Of a DNA stretch of 36,495 bases, positions 1 to 8,368 are shown piece after piece. The stretch is from NCBI GenBank assembly GCA_947623735.1, contig CANQHE010000009.1, forward strand, positions 1 to 36,495. Direction: 5' to 3'. Every line of letters begins with the position of its first letter. Positions within the stretch are counted from its first letter, which is position 1. This DNA comes from an uncultured Bacilli bacterium. GTDB lineage: Bacteria > Bacillota_I > Bacilli_A > RF39 > UBA660. A program made the position numbers and the translations under genes. The notes beneath the pieces were generated by a model. The model searched no databases and was not told the DNA's origin. It was given only the letters and a program-made list of their open reading frames with translations.

Positions 1-75
1 GAGCTTAGTTGAAAAAAGTCCCCACCAAATGTTGGTGAGAACCTTCTTTTACTCCCCAGTAAATGTTGGAGAGCC
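1..75 (-). repeat. Two tandem hairpin repeats (locus C)
   Basis: On the minus strand two hairpins follow one another at about 37-base spacing, both with loops containing AACATTT and stems of the CTCC...GGGGAG and CACCA...TGGTG kind. The second is followed by a T run (GGGGACTTTTTTC), so it could act as a terminator. The layout resembles the two small RNAs at 15494-15862, but the loop sequence differs. No clear promoter of its own is seen, and the locus is cut by the window edge. Confidence 0.45.
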
Positions 76-101
76 AAAAAACCATCAAAATTTGATGGAA
101 T
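76..101 (-). terminator. Rho-independent terminator after the lectin-like gene
   Basis: Minus-strand hairpin CCATCAAA/TTTGATGG followed directly by TTTTTT, about 35 bases after the stop codon of the surface-protein gene. Confidence 0.75.
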
Positions 102-136
102 TTTATAAATTTATCCATAATAAAATAAGATTTAAT

Positions 137-1615
137 TTATGAAGTTTCTACTATATATGGATCTGTTGTGGTTCCTGAGCCTGATAATTTAACATTAGCC
201 TTTAAATTTATTACAGGACGTACTCCCTGGCCGGTGCCTTGCGCACCGCCGCCGTTAAGTTGTCCGTCGTTGCACAAAATGAACATGCGAGCATAGCCGC
301 TGAAAAAAAGCTGTGGAGACATGGTCCAATAATATTTATCAGTTTTTAACCAATAGTTCGCATTTGCTGTCCCTCCAAAGCCTCCAGCATATACTACTTC
401 ATCACTGGTAATTAATCCAACTGGCACTGGCAAAGCATTATTTCCTTCTACAGTTCCATTATTTGATTTCATTCCTTTTGAACTTGGGCCTGTATACAAA
501 TCTCTTTTTTGAGCATTTTTGTCTAGTTTTTTGTCTATAACATCATACCCACATTTTAATGTTGGAGTTTGTGGATTTGCAACATTTGTGCTTCCACTCT
601 GCCATACTCTATCTATTCCAGCATATGCTGTTTGCTGTGTTCCATAACCTGAGCCACTATAATTCCCATGGTTGCCTTTTGCTAAACTACTATCACTACA
701 AAAGCCTGTATCTACATCTATATACTGTTCTAATAACTCTCCTAAATTTGTATCTTCATTATACCATAATTCTATTTGGACTAAAGCATCGCTTTTGGTA
801 CTTTGACTATCCACTTTATGAGCATCATCAAAATCTACACTTGCTTTTTCTTTTTCTCCAGGATACATATATCCTACATATTTATTATCATTAGCTATTT
901 GATTAAAATATACAGCCATCTTATAATCTTCAGTGCTACTTATTTACTTTTTTGGTTTTATCATTGTTGTATTTCCTGTTGTCGCTGGAGCCTGAGAAGT
1001 ACTACCGCTTGTTCCAGCATAGATTAATCTTATAGTTCCATTTCCATTAATACGTATAATCCTCCACCATATATATTTATCTTCATCTGAAGTATCTTTT
1101 CCAAATACTAACCAGTTATTGTCGACTGTTCCTCGATAATAGTAACTTGTTCCAAAATCATCTTCAACTTCATATACTCCATTTTGTTTCATATTTGTCC
1201 CATTTCCACCACAATTTTCAGAATTTGCCTCACAACTAGGACCGGTAAATTCTTTCACTTCACCATTTGAGGTTATATTAAGTTTAGCTAAAGTTTTTCC
1301 ACTCTCTGTTAAATCAAAATATAAATAACAACTCGTATTATCTTTAGTTAAATTACTTAATTTTAAACTATTTGTATTACTATTCCATTTAGGAATTGCT
1401 CCATTACTACATTTACTCTTACTACTATTTAAAACATAATCTCCTTTAGGTATAGCATTTGTTTTTTCATAAGTTCCATCTTTTTCAATATATAAAGCCA
1501 TCTTATTATTAGCCATAATATCTTTTTCATTTAAAGTTTTGGTTTTACTACTAACAAACATTACTCCTAAAGTAACTCCAAAACTAATTAATACTAAACA
1601 TATTTTCTTTATCAC
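137..1615 (-). pseudogene. Secreted lectin-like variable surface protein, split by an in-frame stop
   Basis: The two track ORFs (944-1615 and 137-919) are one reading frame. The first ends ...TMIKPKK with TAA, and eight codons later the same frame continues into MAVYFNQ. The intact paralogue at 22132-23562 has Tyr where this TAA lies, so one base change (TAT/TAC to TAA) explains the break. The N-terminus has a GTG start preceded by AAGGAAG and a hydrophobic signal or anchor segment. The middle holds the conserved WWRIIRINGNGTIRLIY block, and the C-terminus holds PVPVGLIT, YWTMSP and GVRPVINLK motifs around a hypervariable stretch. By family resemblance this is a C-type-lectin-like fold of the kind targeted by diversity-generating retroelements (inference). 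It could be a true pseudogene, a strain-level nonsense allele or a sequencing error. Confidence 0.7.
218..313 (-). other. Candidate DGR variable region (copy A)
   Basis: Coding segment between the conserved TMSP and RPVINLK motifs. A hand count gives about 56 G+C in 99 bases, against an AT-rich gene on both sides. Codons run GGC GGC GGT GCG CAA GGC ACC GGC, as expected if NNC/NNT codons came from AAC/AAT by adenine mutagenesis. The residues are unlike those of the two paralogues at the same place. Confidence 0.5.
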
Positions 1616-1637
1616 TCTTATACTTCCTTTCTATTAT

Positions 1638-1653
1638 ATTAGAAATTTCTAAT
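1638..1653. promoter_or_regulatory. 16-bp perfect palindrome, possible operator
   Basis: ATTAGAAATTTCTAAT lies just downstream of the -10 box of the surface-protein gene and in the gap shared with the divergent XRE regulator, a natural place for that regulator to bind. No protein assignment can be made from sequence. Confidence 0.45.
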
Positions 1654-1664
1654 TCTATAGTTCA

Positions 1665-1693
1665 ATTATAATCAAGTAAATGTCAAAAGTCAA
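1665..1693 (-). promoter_or_regulatory. Sigma-A-type promoter of the surface-protein gene
   Basis: Minus strand TTGACT, 17 bases, TATAAT. The start point would be near 1658, about 40 bases before the GTG start codon. Confidence 0.7.
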
Positions 1694-1771
1694 TATTTTT
1701 AGTATATATTCAGTCAAAATAAACTTTTGCATAAATTTCATGAGAAAATAAATTAAAAGGAAAAGATAAAT

Positions 1772-2230
1772 ATGAATTATGGAGATATTTTAAAATATTT
1801 AAGAGAAGAAAATGAATTAACTCAAAAAGAAGTTGCGGAAAAATTAAAAATTAAAAGAAGTACTTACAATCAATATGAACAACAATATGATATTATCCCT
1901 AGTATTAGACTATGCCAAGTAGCGGACCTATTTAATGTTTCAATCGATTATATATTAGGTTTAACTACGACTAAAAAACATCCCGAAAGTAAAAAAGGTG
2001 CTGATATTGAATTAAGCAAAAATCGTCTAAGAACCCTTCGTAAAAATAACAAATTAAGCCAAGCATCTCTTGCCTCTTTTTTAGGTGTTAATCAAACTGT
2101 AATCGCTCACTACGAAACTGGAAGAAACTTAATAGCAACCCCATCTCTTTATTTTATCTGTAAAAAATATAAAATATCCGCTGATTATCTTTTAGGCCGT
2201 ATAGAAAATATTATCATTTACAACAAATAA
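1772..2230 (+). CDS. XRE-family regulator with two HTH domains
   Basis: A 152-residue protein made of two helix-turn-helix (HTH_3/Cro-C1) domains in tandem, roughly residues 5-62 and 85-142. Both have the usual pattern: LRxxxxLTQKEVAEKL in the first, LRKNNKLSQASLASFLGV in the second, each ending in a SxDYLLG-like motif. The start is set by AAAAGGAAAAG upstream. It is probably a DNA-binding regulator. It lies 74 bases before the Y-family polymerase and divergent from the surface-protein gene, so either may be its target (inference from position). No LexA-type Ser-Lys protease domain is present. Confidence 0.85.
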   Translation: MNYGDILKYLREENELTQKEVAEKLKIKRSTYNQYEQQYDIIPSIRLCQVADLFNVSIDYILGLTTTKKHPESKKGADIELSKNRLRTLRKNNKLSQASLASFLGVNQTVIAHYETGRNLIATPSLYFICKKYKISADYLLGRIENIIIYNK

Positions 2231-2252
2231 TTATCTTTCCATAATTTACCAC

Positions 2253-2281
2253 TTGTAATATACGTTAGTTCGCTTTATAAT
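2253..2281 (+). promoter_or_regulatory. Promoter of the polymerase-yolD pair
   Basis: TTGTAA, 17 bases, TATAAT, ending 23 bases before the likely start codon at 2305. No complete GAAC-N4-GTTC LexA box of the Bacillus type is seen here, so SOS control by LexA is not supported. Confidence 0.7.
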
Positions 2282-2304
2282 TATTAATGTCAGGAGATAC
2301 TATT

Positions 2305-3564
2305 ATGGAAAATGTTTATTTAAACCGTCATTTTTTATGTATTGATTTAAAAAGTTTCTTTGCCAGTTGTGAATGTTTAGAAAGAAACTTAAATCCTTTT
2401 TCATATCCTCTTGTAGTTGCTAGTCCCACCCAAGGAAGTGGTGCTATAACTCTCGCGGTTACTCCTTATTTAAAAGAAAAAGGCGTTAAATCTCGTGGTC
2501 GCTTATATGAAATTCCCAAAAATATTAAATACACCATTGCTAAACCCCGTATGAGTTTATATATTAAAAAAAGCCGTGAAGTAGTATCCGTCTATTTAAA
2601 ATATGTTGCTAAAACTGATTTACACATCTACTCTATTGATGAATGTTTTTTAGATGTCACTGATTATTTAAAAATGTATCAAAAAACTGATTATGAACTA
2701 GCCCAAGACATCTTAAAAGATATCAAAAAAACTACTGGTCTTTATGCCACCTGTGGTATTGGTCCCAACATGCTTCTTGCCAAAGTTGCCATGGATATTG
2801 AAGCCAAACATAATAAAGATTTTATTGCGAAATGGACATACGATGATATTGCAACAAAACTTTGGCCTATTACTCCCCTCTCTAAAATGTGGGGTATTGG
2901 CCCTCGGATGGAAAAAAATTTAAATAGTCTTGGAATTTATTCTATCAGAGATTTAGCCTATTATGACCGAAATAAACTTCAAAAAAAATATGGCATAATG
3001 GGAACTGAACTTTGGAATCATGCCAATGGTATTGATTTAAGTCGCATTAATGATTATAAAAAAGAGCAAAATAAATCCTATTCTCACTCTCAAGTTTTAT
3101 TTAAAGATTATAATGCCACCAATATATCTTTAATTATCTCGGAAATGGTAGAAGTTTTAACAACTCGTCTTAGAAAAAATCATAAAACATGTTCTAATAT
3201 TGGCTTTGGAATTGGTTATTCCCAAAATATCGGTGGTGGCTTTTATCACAGCACTAAACTAGAAAATCCCACTGACCAAAGTAATATCATTTATAATACT
3301 TGTATGATAATATTTGATAAATTTTATGAATTCTTACCCATTCGCAAAGTAACTATCTCTTGTGGTTCTCTAAAAGACAAAGTAGGCATTCAATTAAATC
3401 TTTTTGAAAGTATTAATGAAATAAAAGAAGAAGAAAACTTAAATGAAGCCATAGATAGTATTAAAACTCGTTTTGGCGAATCTAGTCTTTTAAAAGCCTC
3501 CAGCCTTCTTCCGGATTCAACTATCATTGAACGTAGTCATAAAATTGGAGGTCACAGTGCATGA
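2305..3564 (+). CDS. Y-family translesion DNA polymerase (UvrX/DinB-UmuC group)
   Basis: Y-family polymerase that would copy damaged DNA. The N-terminal palm has the metal-binding IDLKSFFASCE block and the catalytic SIDECFLDVT block. GIGPNMLLAKVA and WGIGPRM mark the helix-hairpin-helix region, followed by a little-finger domain. Near the C-terminus QLNLF matches the sliding-clamp binding motif. The track starts at 2287, but AGGAG at 2292-2296 sits eight bases before the ATG at 2305, so MENVYLNRHF is the likelier start. Its stop overlaps the start of the YolD-like gene (ATGA), a pairing known for UvrX/YqjW-type polymerases on Bacillus chromosomes, plasmids and prophages. Confidence 0.9.
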   Translation: MENVYLNRHFLCIDLKSFFASCECLERNLNPFSYPLVVASPTQGSGAITLAVTPYLKEKGVKSRGRLYEIPKNIKYTIAKPRMSLYIKKSREVVSVYLKYVAKTDLHIYSIDECFLDVTDYLKMYQKTDYELAQDILKDIKKTTGLYATCGIGPNMLLAKVAMDIEAKHNKDFIAKWTYDDIATKLWPITPLSKMWGIGPRMEKNLNSLGIYSIRDLAYYDRNKLQKKYGIMGTELWNHANGIDLSRINDYKKEQNKSYSHSQVLFKDYNATNISLIISEMVEVLTTRLRKNHKTCSNIGFGIGYSQNIGGGFYHSTKLENPTDQSNIIYNTCMIIFDKFYEFLPIRKVTISCGSLKDKVGIQLNLFESINEIKEEENLNEAIDSIKTRFGESSLLKASSLLPDSTIIERSHKIGGHSA

Positions 3565-3863
3565 TAGACCGTGGTTTTATTAAATGGATGCCCTTTAACT
3601 CTGTTATTCCCACTCAAGAACTTTTAAAAAATGATTTAAAAGAAGATATTAAACCCACTTTATTTCCTGAAGAAGAAAATATATTAAATGATAAAATAAT
3701 GGAAGCCTATTTTTCGCAAAATAAAATTACTATTACTTTTTATGAACATAATACTATTAAAAAAATAACTACTTATATTACTAAAATTTATCCCCCAACC
3801 AAAACTATAAAATTAACCAATAACAAAATTATTACTTTCTCTCAAATAATAAATATTACTTAA
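3561..3863 (+). CDS. YolD-like protein
   Basis: A 100-residue protein opening with DRGFIKWMPFNS, the signature of the YolD-like family, which is typically encoded next to Y-family polymerases. Its ATG overlaps the polymerase stop by four bases, so translation is coupled. Its role is not established; it is thought to be an accessory or regulator of the polymerase. The 3' end overlaps the convergent acyltransferase gene by four bases. Confidence 0.8.
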   Translation: MIDRGFIKWMPFNSVIPTQELLKNDLKEDIKPTLFPEEENILNDKIMEAYFSQNKITITFYEHNTIKKITTYITKIYPPTKTIKLTNNKIITFSQIINIT

Positions 3864-4723
3864 TCTAATACATAATAATAAAGCCAATTATGATATAAAA
3901 GTGTTTGATGCGCTTTCCAACTTAACTTTGGTTTTATTTTTTCATTTTGAAACCGATAATAATTATAAGGTTTTACTATATCTATTCCTCGTATCTTATC
4001 TCTTAAAAACTCTTTATCAAGTGTCCACTGTCCATATTCCGCATGTCCTGTTAAAAAGACTTGTTTTTTATTTTTAGCCTCTACAATATATACACCACTT
4101 AAATTAGCCTTACTAGTTAAAATTAAATCTTTATTTAAAAGTATTTCTTCTTCTCTTACTTTACAATATCTTGATATCGGTATTTCAAAATAATCATCAA
4201 AACCCTTAACTAACTTTGTTTCATTAACTACATAATGTTTAAATAATCCTGATAACTTCGTATTTTCTATATCCCTATTAATATCATAAAAATATTTAAG
4301 ACCTAATTCCGCGGCCCAACAAATAAAAATTGTTGATTTAACCAATTCTTTAGTATAATCTAAAAACTCTTCTAATCCTTTAATATAACTAACATCTAAA
4401 AATTCCAAATGTTCTAAAGGTGCTCCCGTAATAATTATTCCCTGAAAAATCTCCTCTTTATCCCAAAGTTTATAATACTTTTCTAAATATTCTTTTCTTT
4501 TTATATCTTGAGTCATATCTTTTAAATACAAAAACTCTACTTCGACTTGAAGGATAGGAGTATCTAATACTCTTAACAAATCTTTTTCAGTTTCTTCTAA
4601 ATTCGGCATTAAATTAAGAATCCCTATTTTTACTGTTTTTAATTTCTTATCTAATTTATCTAGAAAATTAACTTCTTCTAAATCTTTCTTAATCTTTAAA
4701 TTATTTTTTAATAATATTCCCAT
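3860..4723 (-). CDS. metA: Homoserine O-acyltransferase (MetA type, probably acetyl-specific)
   Basis: Acylates homoserine at the start of methionine synthesis in the cytoplasm. The 287-residue length is near the family's usual 300. Visible motifs are GILNLMP near the N-terminus, ITGAP at 98-102, FICWAAELGL with the catalytic Cys at about 135, and TGHAEY with the catalytic His at about 227 and Glu at about 229, then a C-terminal NWLYYYV. The residue after GAPL is Glu (about 104). In this family Glu at that position goes with acetyl-CoA and Gly with succinyl-CoA, so homoserine O-acetyltransferase is more likely than the succinyl enzyme often named by homology. The start has AAAAGGAG upstream. 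It lies 48 bases after the RNHCP gene and may be co-transcribed with it. No SAM riboswitch or T-box was recognised in that gap. Confidence 0.88.
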   Translation of the reverse strand: MGILLKNNLKIKKDLEEVNFLDKLDKKLKTVKIGILNLMPNLEETEKDLLRVLDTPILQVEVEFLYLKDMTQDIKRKEYLEKYYKLWDKEEIFQGIIITGAPLEHLEFLDVSYIKGLEEFLDYTKELVKSTIFICWAAELGLKYFYDINRDIENTKLSGLFKHYVVNETKLVKGFDDYFEIPISRYCKVREEEILLNKDLILTSKANLSGVYIVEAKNKKQVFLTGHAEYGQWTLDKEFLRDKIRGIDIVKPYNYYRFQNEKIKPKLSWKAHQTLLYHNWLYYYVLD

Positions 4724-4771
4724 AAAAAAATCTCCTTTTAAATTATATTCTCGGAGTATTTTTTTTATTTA

Positions 4772-5092
4772 TTATAAAATATTTTTATTTTTCATAACTT
4801 CTAATAATACTTCATAATTATCATCCCTCGCGGCTTTATTTTTCTTTATTTCTCCACACTTCTGACATCTATAAACAATTTTAAAAGTATCTTTTTTATT
4901 TTTTTCAACATCTATTGGTTTCAGTATTCCCAGACATTTATTTTCTCTATCCCCTGGATTATTATCGACATGTAAACTACACAAACAATTAGGACAGTGG
5001 TCTCTCGCACTATAACCTAAAGCCTTAACTTTAAATCCACATACTACACAAGTAAAATCTTCATCTATCATTTTAAATCTTTTTAAATCCAT
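4772..5092 (-). CDS. RNHCP-domain zinc-ribbon protein
   Basis: A 106-residue protein with CVVC near residue 15, the ARDHCPNCLCSLHVD block that defines RNHCP proteins, and a CQKCGE knuckle near residue 77. Together these suggest two zinc-binding ribbons. The family is predicted to bind RNA, but the role is unknown. It starts eight bases after the glycosyltransferase stop with AGGGGG as ribosome site, so the two are probably one operon. Confidence 0.8.
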   Translation of the reverse strand: MDLKRFKMIDEDFTCVVCGFKVKALGYSARDHCPNCLCSLHVDNNPGDRENKCLGILKPIDVEKNKKDTFKIVYRCQKCGEIKKNKAARDDNYEVLLEVMKNKNIL

Positions 5093-5100
5093 AAAGCCCC

Positions 5101-6072
5101 CTAATTAAATTTAAATATTTTTCTAACTACTTTATATATCGGAATAGATATAAAACTAGGTAAATTACTCATTTTAGCAATTTTAAATTTTTTAACTAAT
5201 TCTTTATTCTTATCTAAATAATTCCATAATTCCTGACGTTTTTCACTTGCCTCTTTACTTCCATCCATTCTAAGTAAAATCGTCGAAACAGCGACCATAA
5301 TATCTAAATAATGAATTAAATATTCTCTTAAATTTTTATTTTTAACTTCTAAAGGATTAAAATAATCTAGCATTAATTTATTAACCTTAAGTTGTTGGTC
5401 AATTCTTGATATCATAACCTTTTCATTAACAGATTGGTCATCTCTTCCAATAAAATAACGATAAAATGGCACATCTAAATAATACATTGTATCAACAAAC
5501 TTAAGCGGATAATAAACAAAAATATTATCGACATAAAAAGTATGCTCCGGAAGACTTAAATTAATATTTTTAAGTAAACTAGTTTTATATATTACTGAAT
5601 GCATCAATAAATATTTACTTATTGAAAACTTTTTTACTTCATCCCAACCAAATATTTTATTTTGTGGTAAAAACTTCTTATAATTCATCTCTCTACTTTT
5701 ACCATCTTTTTCATAAACATAATTAACTATACACATAGAAACATCTATTTTCTCTAACGTATCGAGTGTTTTTTTAAGCGCATCTTTATTTACCCAATCA
5801 TCACTATCAACCACTTTAAAATACTTCCCCTGTGCTATTTTTAACCCCGCGTTTACTCCACTTCCATGTCCCCCATTTTCTTTATCAATTACTTTTATTA
5901 CTTCGGGATATTTCTTTTTATATTTATTGGCTATCTTAAGAGTATTATCTTTACTACCATCATTAACAATAATTATTTCTATTTCTTCTTTTTTAACTAA
6001 TAAAGAATTTATTGCCTTTTCCATATAACTTTCTGAATTATAACATGGTATTACAAAAGATATTAACTTCAT
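5101..6072 (-). CDS. GT2-family glycosyltransferase
   Basis: A GT-A fold transferase of family 2 with the N-terminal FVIPCYNSE nucleotide-sugar block, IIVNDGSKDNT at about 35-45, GHGSGVNAGL at about 70, and the metal-binding DSDDW at about 91-95. The C-terminal 200 residues carry no membrane anchor that I can see. Donor and acceptor sugars cannot be read from sequence. It probably adds a sugar to a cell-envelope polymer or lipid. It lies upstream of the RNHCP gene in the same direction. Confidence 0.85.
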   Translation of the reverse strand: MKLISFVIPCYNSESYMEKAINSLLVKKEEIEIIIVNDGSKDNTLKIANKYKKKYPEVIKVIDKENGGHGSGVNAGLKIAQGKYFKVVDSDDWVNKDALKKTLDTLEKIDVSMCIVNYVYEKDGKSREMNYKKFLPQNKIFGWDEVKKFSISKYLLMHSVIYKTSLLKNINLSLPEHTFYVDNIFVYYPLKFVDTMYYLDVPFYRYFIGRDDQSVNEKVMISRIDQQLKVNKLMLDYFNPLEVKNKNLREYLIHYLDIMVAVSTILLRMDGSKEASEKRQELWNYLDKNKELVKKFKIAKMSNLPSFISIPIYKVVRKIFKFN

Positions 6073-6146
6073 CTTACTTCCTACTTTCTAAAATATTTAA
6101 AACATCTATATCCATATTAACGTATATTAATAAATTTTTCTAGCTA

Positions 6147-6176
6147 AAAAATAGAACTTTACACAGTTCTATTTAA
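6147..6176 (-). terminator. Terminator of the first DUF3419-like gene
   Basis: Minus-strand AATAGAAC/GTTCTATT hairpin followed by T residues, overlapping the stop codon of the gene. Confidence 0.75.
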
Positions 6177-7137
6177 TAACTCGCTCTAATATAACTCCAT
6201 CTTCAAATCTTTCTGAGACATGGTCATTATCTATATGGGGAACTAATATTAATTCTTCCGTTGTTAAATCATCAGGCTTCATTAAAGAAGGATAAATCAT
6301 GGGACACGCGAATAATTGTTTTTCTCTTTCATGTTTGCCAATTAAATAAGCAATAAATATAATTCCCTCTGGTTTTAATAATTTATGAAACTTAAGTATT
6401 TCTTTTCTTAAATCATTATATGTCCAAGCATTCCCTAAATACCCTTCTAAATAATCCGCAATATTGGAAAGTAAAATAAAATCTTGTTCTTTTTCATACA
6501 TATTAGGTACATCAAATACATTTATTGCATCATAAGTAATATTAACATTCCCTATAACGCTTTTTAAATAATCATATCGTTCTTTTGTAATTAAATAACT
6601 ATTTTTAAGTTTACTTATTCCATGGGCTGTACTATAAAAAATCATTCTAAATAAATTAATCGTCTTATATTGATATTCTTGTTCTTTAAAATTAAATTCT
6701 ATTACTTCTCGCCAATATTCTCGGTATTCTTTATCCATATAAGGTAATAAAAATTTAACCATATCAGTAAGTTCTATTAAACTAGTATCATCACTAAATA
6801 AAACTTCAAAATAAGAAATAAATTCTTCATAACTAAAAGCTTGAATCGCGGCTCTTTTAAGACCTAAAGCATAATATTCGGTAAGTTTATTAATATCAAA
6901 TGTAATAATATCTTTAATTCCTCTCGCGGCTAAACTAAAAGTTTGGTCTCCACTTGCTAAAACGGTAATTGCTCTCTCTTTATCTTTAAAATCACATAAT
7001 TTTAAATACCCTTCAATATTTTCTGTCGTTGTCCCATAAACTTTATCATACTCTAAAAAAGAATCAATTCGATATCTCTTTCTTCCAAGTAAATATTTCA
7101 TAATCATATCTTTTGTGGCTTCGATTGCCTCACTCAT
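6169..7137 (-). CDS. DUF3419-like (BtaA-type) SAM-dependent transferase, copy 1
   Basis: A 322-residue protein with AVTVLASGDQTFSLAA and a following D-I-N-x-L-x-x-YYALG block. This matches the S-adenosylmethionine-binding region of DUF3419 proteins, whose known member BtaA transfers 3-amino-3-carboxypropyl to diacylglycerol in betaine-lipid synthesis. The start is taken at the inner ATG, six codons into the track ORF, because GGAGGGG sits five bases before it. It is a paralogue of the next gene (SGD, LTEYYALG and the LSNIADYLEG region line up), with a tRNA-Glu gene between them. Its actual substrate is unknown. Confidence in the fold is moderate and in the reaction low. Confidence 0.55.
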   Translation of the reverse strand: MSEAIEATKDMIMKYLLGRKRYRIDSFLEYDKVYGTTTENIEGYLKLCDFKDKERAITVLASGDQTFSLAARGIKDIITFDINKLTEYYALGLKRAAIQAFSYEEFISYFEVLFSDDTSLIELTDMVKFLLPYMDKEYREYWREVIEFNFKEQEYQYKTINLFRMIFYSTAHGISKLKNSYLITKERYDYLKSVIGNVNITYDAINVFDVPNMYEKEQDFILLSNIADYLEGYLGNAWTYNDLRKEILKFHKLLKPEGIIFIAYLIGKHEREKQLFACPMIYPSLMKPDDLTTEELILVPHIDNDHVSERFEDGVILERVIK

Positions 7138-7200
7138 CCTAACCCCTCCAAACAAGTTTCATATTCTAGCATATAATTCCGAAAATTTCAATAATATTTC

Positions 7201-7229
7201 TTGCAATTTATTATCTTACTTGTTATAAT
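7201..7229 (+). promoter_or_regulatory. Promoter of tRNA-Glu
   Basis: TTGCAA, 17 bases, TATAAT, ending eight bases before the first tRNA base. Confidence 0.8.
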
Positions 7230-7237
7230 TATCTCAT

Positions 7238-7313
7238 GGCTCGTTGGTGAAATGGTTAACACATTGCCCTCTCAAGGCAACATTCATGGGTTCAAATCCC
7301 ATACGAGTCACCA
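7238..7313 (+). tRNA. tRNA-Glu (anticodon CTC)
   Basis: A complete 76-base cloverleaf. Acceptor GGCTCGT pairs with ACGAGTC, the T arm has GGGTTCAAATCCC, the anticodon stem is TTGCC/GGCAA with loop CTCTCAA, and the 3' CCA is encoded. Anticodon CTC at 7271-7273 reads GAG. It has its own promoter and terminator and lies on the opposite strand between two paralogous genes, with gltX close by. Confidence 0.95.
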
Positions 7314-7322
7314 TTAATTAGT

Positions 7323-7348
7323 TTTAAAGCCCTTTAAAGGCTTTTTTA
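7323..7348 (+). terminator. tRNA-Glu terminator
   Basis: AAAGCC/GGCTTT hairpin followed by TTTT, ten bases after the CCA. Confidence 0.8.
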
Positions 7349-7354
7349 TATGCT

Positions 7355-8275
7355 TTAATATTTTCTAAGCACTAAAACCGCATCTTTATCGCCTTTATAA
7401 TTATCTGTCCAAATAAGTTCTTCTCTTTTTAATTCTCTTTCTAAAATATCTGTAGAAGGTATCGGATAACTTTTATAACTTAAAGTTTTCTTATCTAAAA
7501 AACTATATATATAGTGGGCCATTATTATTCCATCTCCCTTAAGACTATTCCTTAAACTCCGATATAAACTATATAAACTATCCATATTAAATTCTCTTTT
7601 AATTACATAATCTAACACATTTGATGCCATTATTAAATCATAATAATCTTTTTTATCTTCTAAAAATATATTTTGTTTATTAAAACTAACTTTAACTATA
7701 TCTAAAAATTCTTTTAATTTTTCATAATTTTCTTCACTCATCATATATCCATTATAAAGTCTTAATGCTTCTTCATTATAATAATAATCTTTAGTTAAAA
7801 TTTGCATTAATCTAATTTTTCGTTTATATATTTTTTGCATTTTAAAATAAAAAGTAATAATATCTCTAAAAAAAGGTTGATATTTTTCTTCTATTAAATT
7901 AAATAACTTCTCCCAAAACTTTTTTTCAATATCTATATCATAATTATCAGATTTAAATAAATAATAAATAGCTTCAATATATTCCCCATAATCACACATC
8001 TTAAATAAAGCCTTTTTAAATCCTAAGGCATAATACTCCGTAAGAGGATTAATATCTACTAAATCTACTAAAGGTGGCTTTATTAAAGCTAAATTATATA
8101 AATGGTCCCCGCTTGCTAAAACGGTAAGAACTTTATCTATTTTATCTTTCTTTAACTTATTTAAATAATCATTTATATTTTCATTTGTAAAAGCATAAAC
8201 TGCTAAATCATTACTTACAATATTATCTCGAAGTCTTTTTAAAATACTTAATTTAACCAATTCTTGAAAGTTCAT
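7355..8275 (-). CDS. DUF3419-like (BtaA-type) SAM-dependent transferase, copy 2
   Basis: A 306-residue paralogue of the gene at 6169-7137. It has VLTVLASGDHLYNLAL at about 48, VDINPLTEYYALGFKKA at about 69-85, and MASNVLDYV near 220, matching the S-adenosylmethionine pocket and a following acidic/aromatic motif of DUF3419 proteins. The ribosome site is TTGGTGA before ATG. Sequence divergence between the copies is high, so the duplication is old. It may act on a lipid head group as BtaA does, but no downstream BtaB-like methyltransferase is in the window, so betaine-lipid synthesis is not shown. Confidence 0.55.
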   Translation of the reverse strand: MNFQELVKLSILKRLRDNIVSNDLAVYAFTNENINDYLNKLKKDKIDKVLTVLASGDHLYNLALIKPPLVDLVDINPLTEYYALGFKKALFKMCDYGEYIEAIYYLFKSDNYDIDIEKKFWEKLFNLIEEKYQPFFRDIITFYFKMQKIYKRKIRLMQILTKDYYYNEEALRLYNGYMMSEENYEKLKEFLDIVKVSFNKQNIFLEDKKDYYDLIMASNVLDYVIKREFNMDSLYSLYRSLRNSLKGDGIIMAHYIYSFLDKKTLSYKSYPIPSTDILERELKREELIWTDNYKGDKDAVLVLRKY

Positions 8276-8311
8276 TTATTTCACCAAGAAATTATTTTAC
8301 CATTAACCCTC

Positions 8312-8359
8312 AAAAAAAGAAAGTAATATTTATCTTTAATTTATTCTTACTTTCTTTTT
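8312..8359 (-). terminator. gltX terminator, possibly bidirectional
   Basis: GAAAGTAA/TTACTTTC arms with a 20-base loop and a T run on both strands, after the gltX stop. Confidence 0.6.
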
Positions 8360-8368
8360 CCTTAAATC

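Noticed and set aside
920-946. Use of TAA as a sense codon
   Set aside because: TAA ends most other intact genes in the window, so the stop in copy A is a local change.
559-1027. Plus-strand ORFs of 111 and 74 residues
   Set aside because: They are antisense shadows of the surface-protein gene, with Tyr/Leu/His-rich low-complexity translation.
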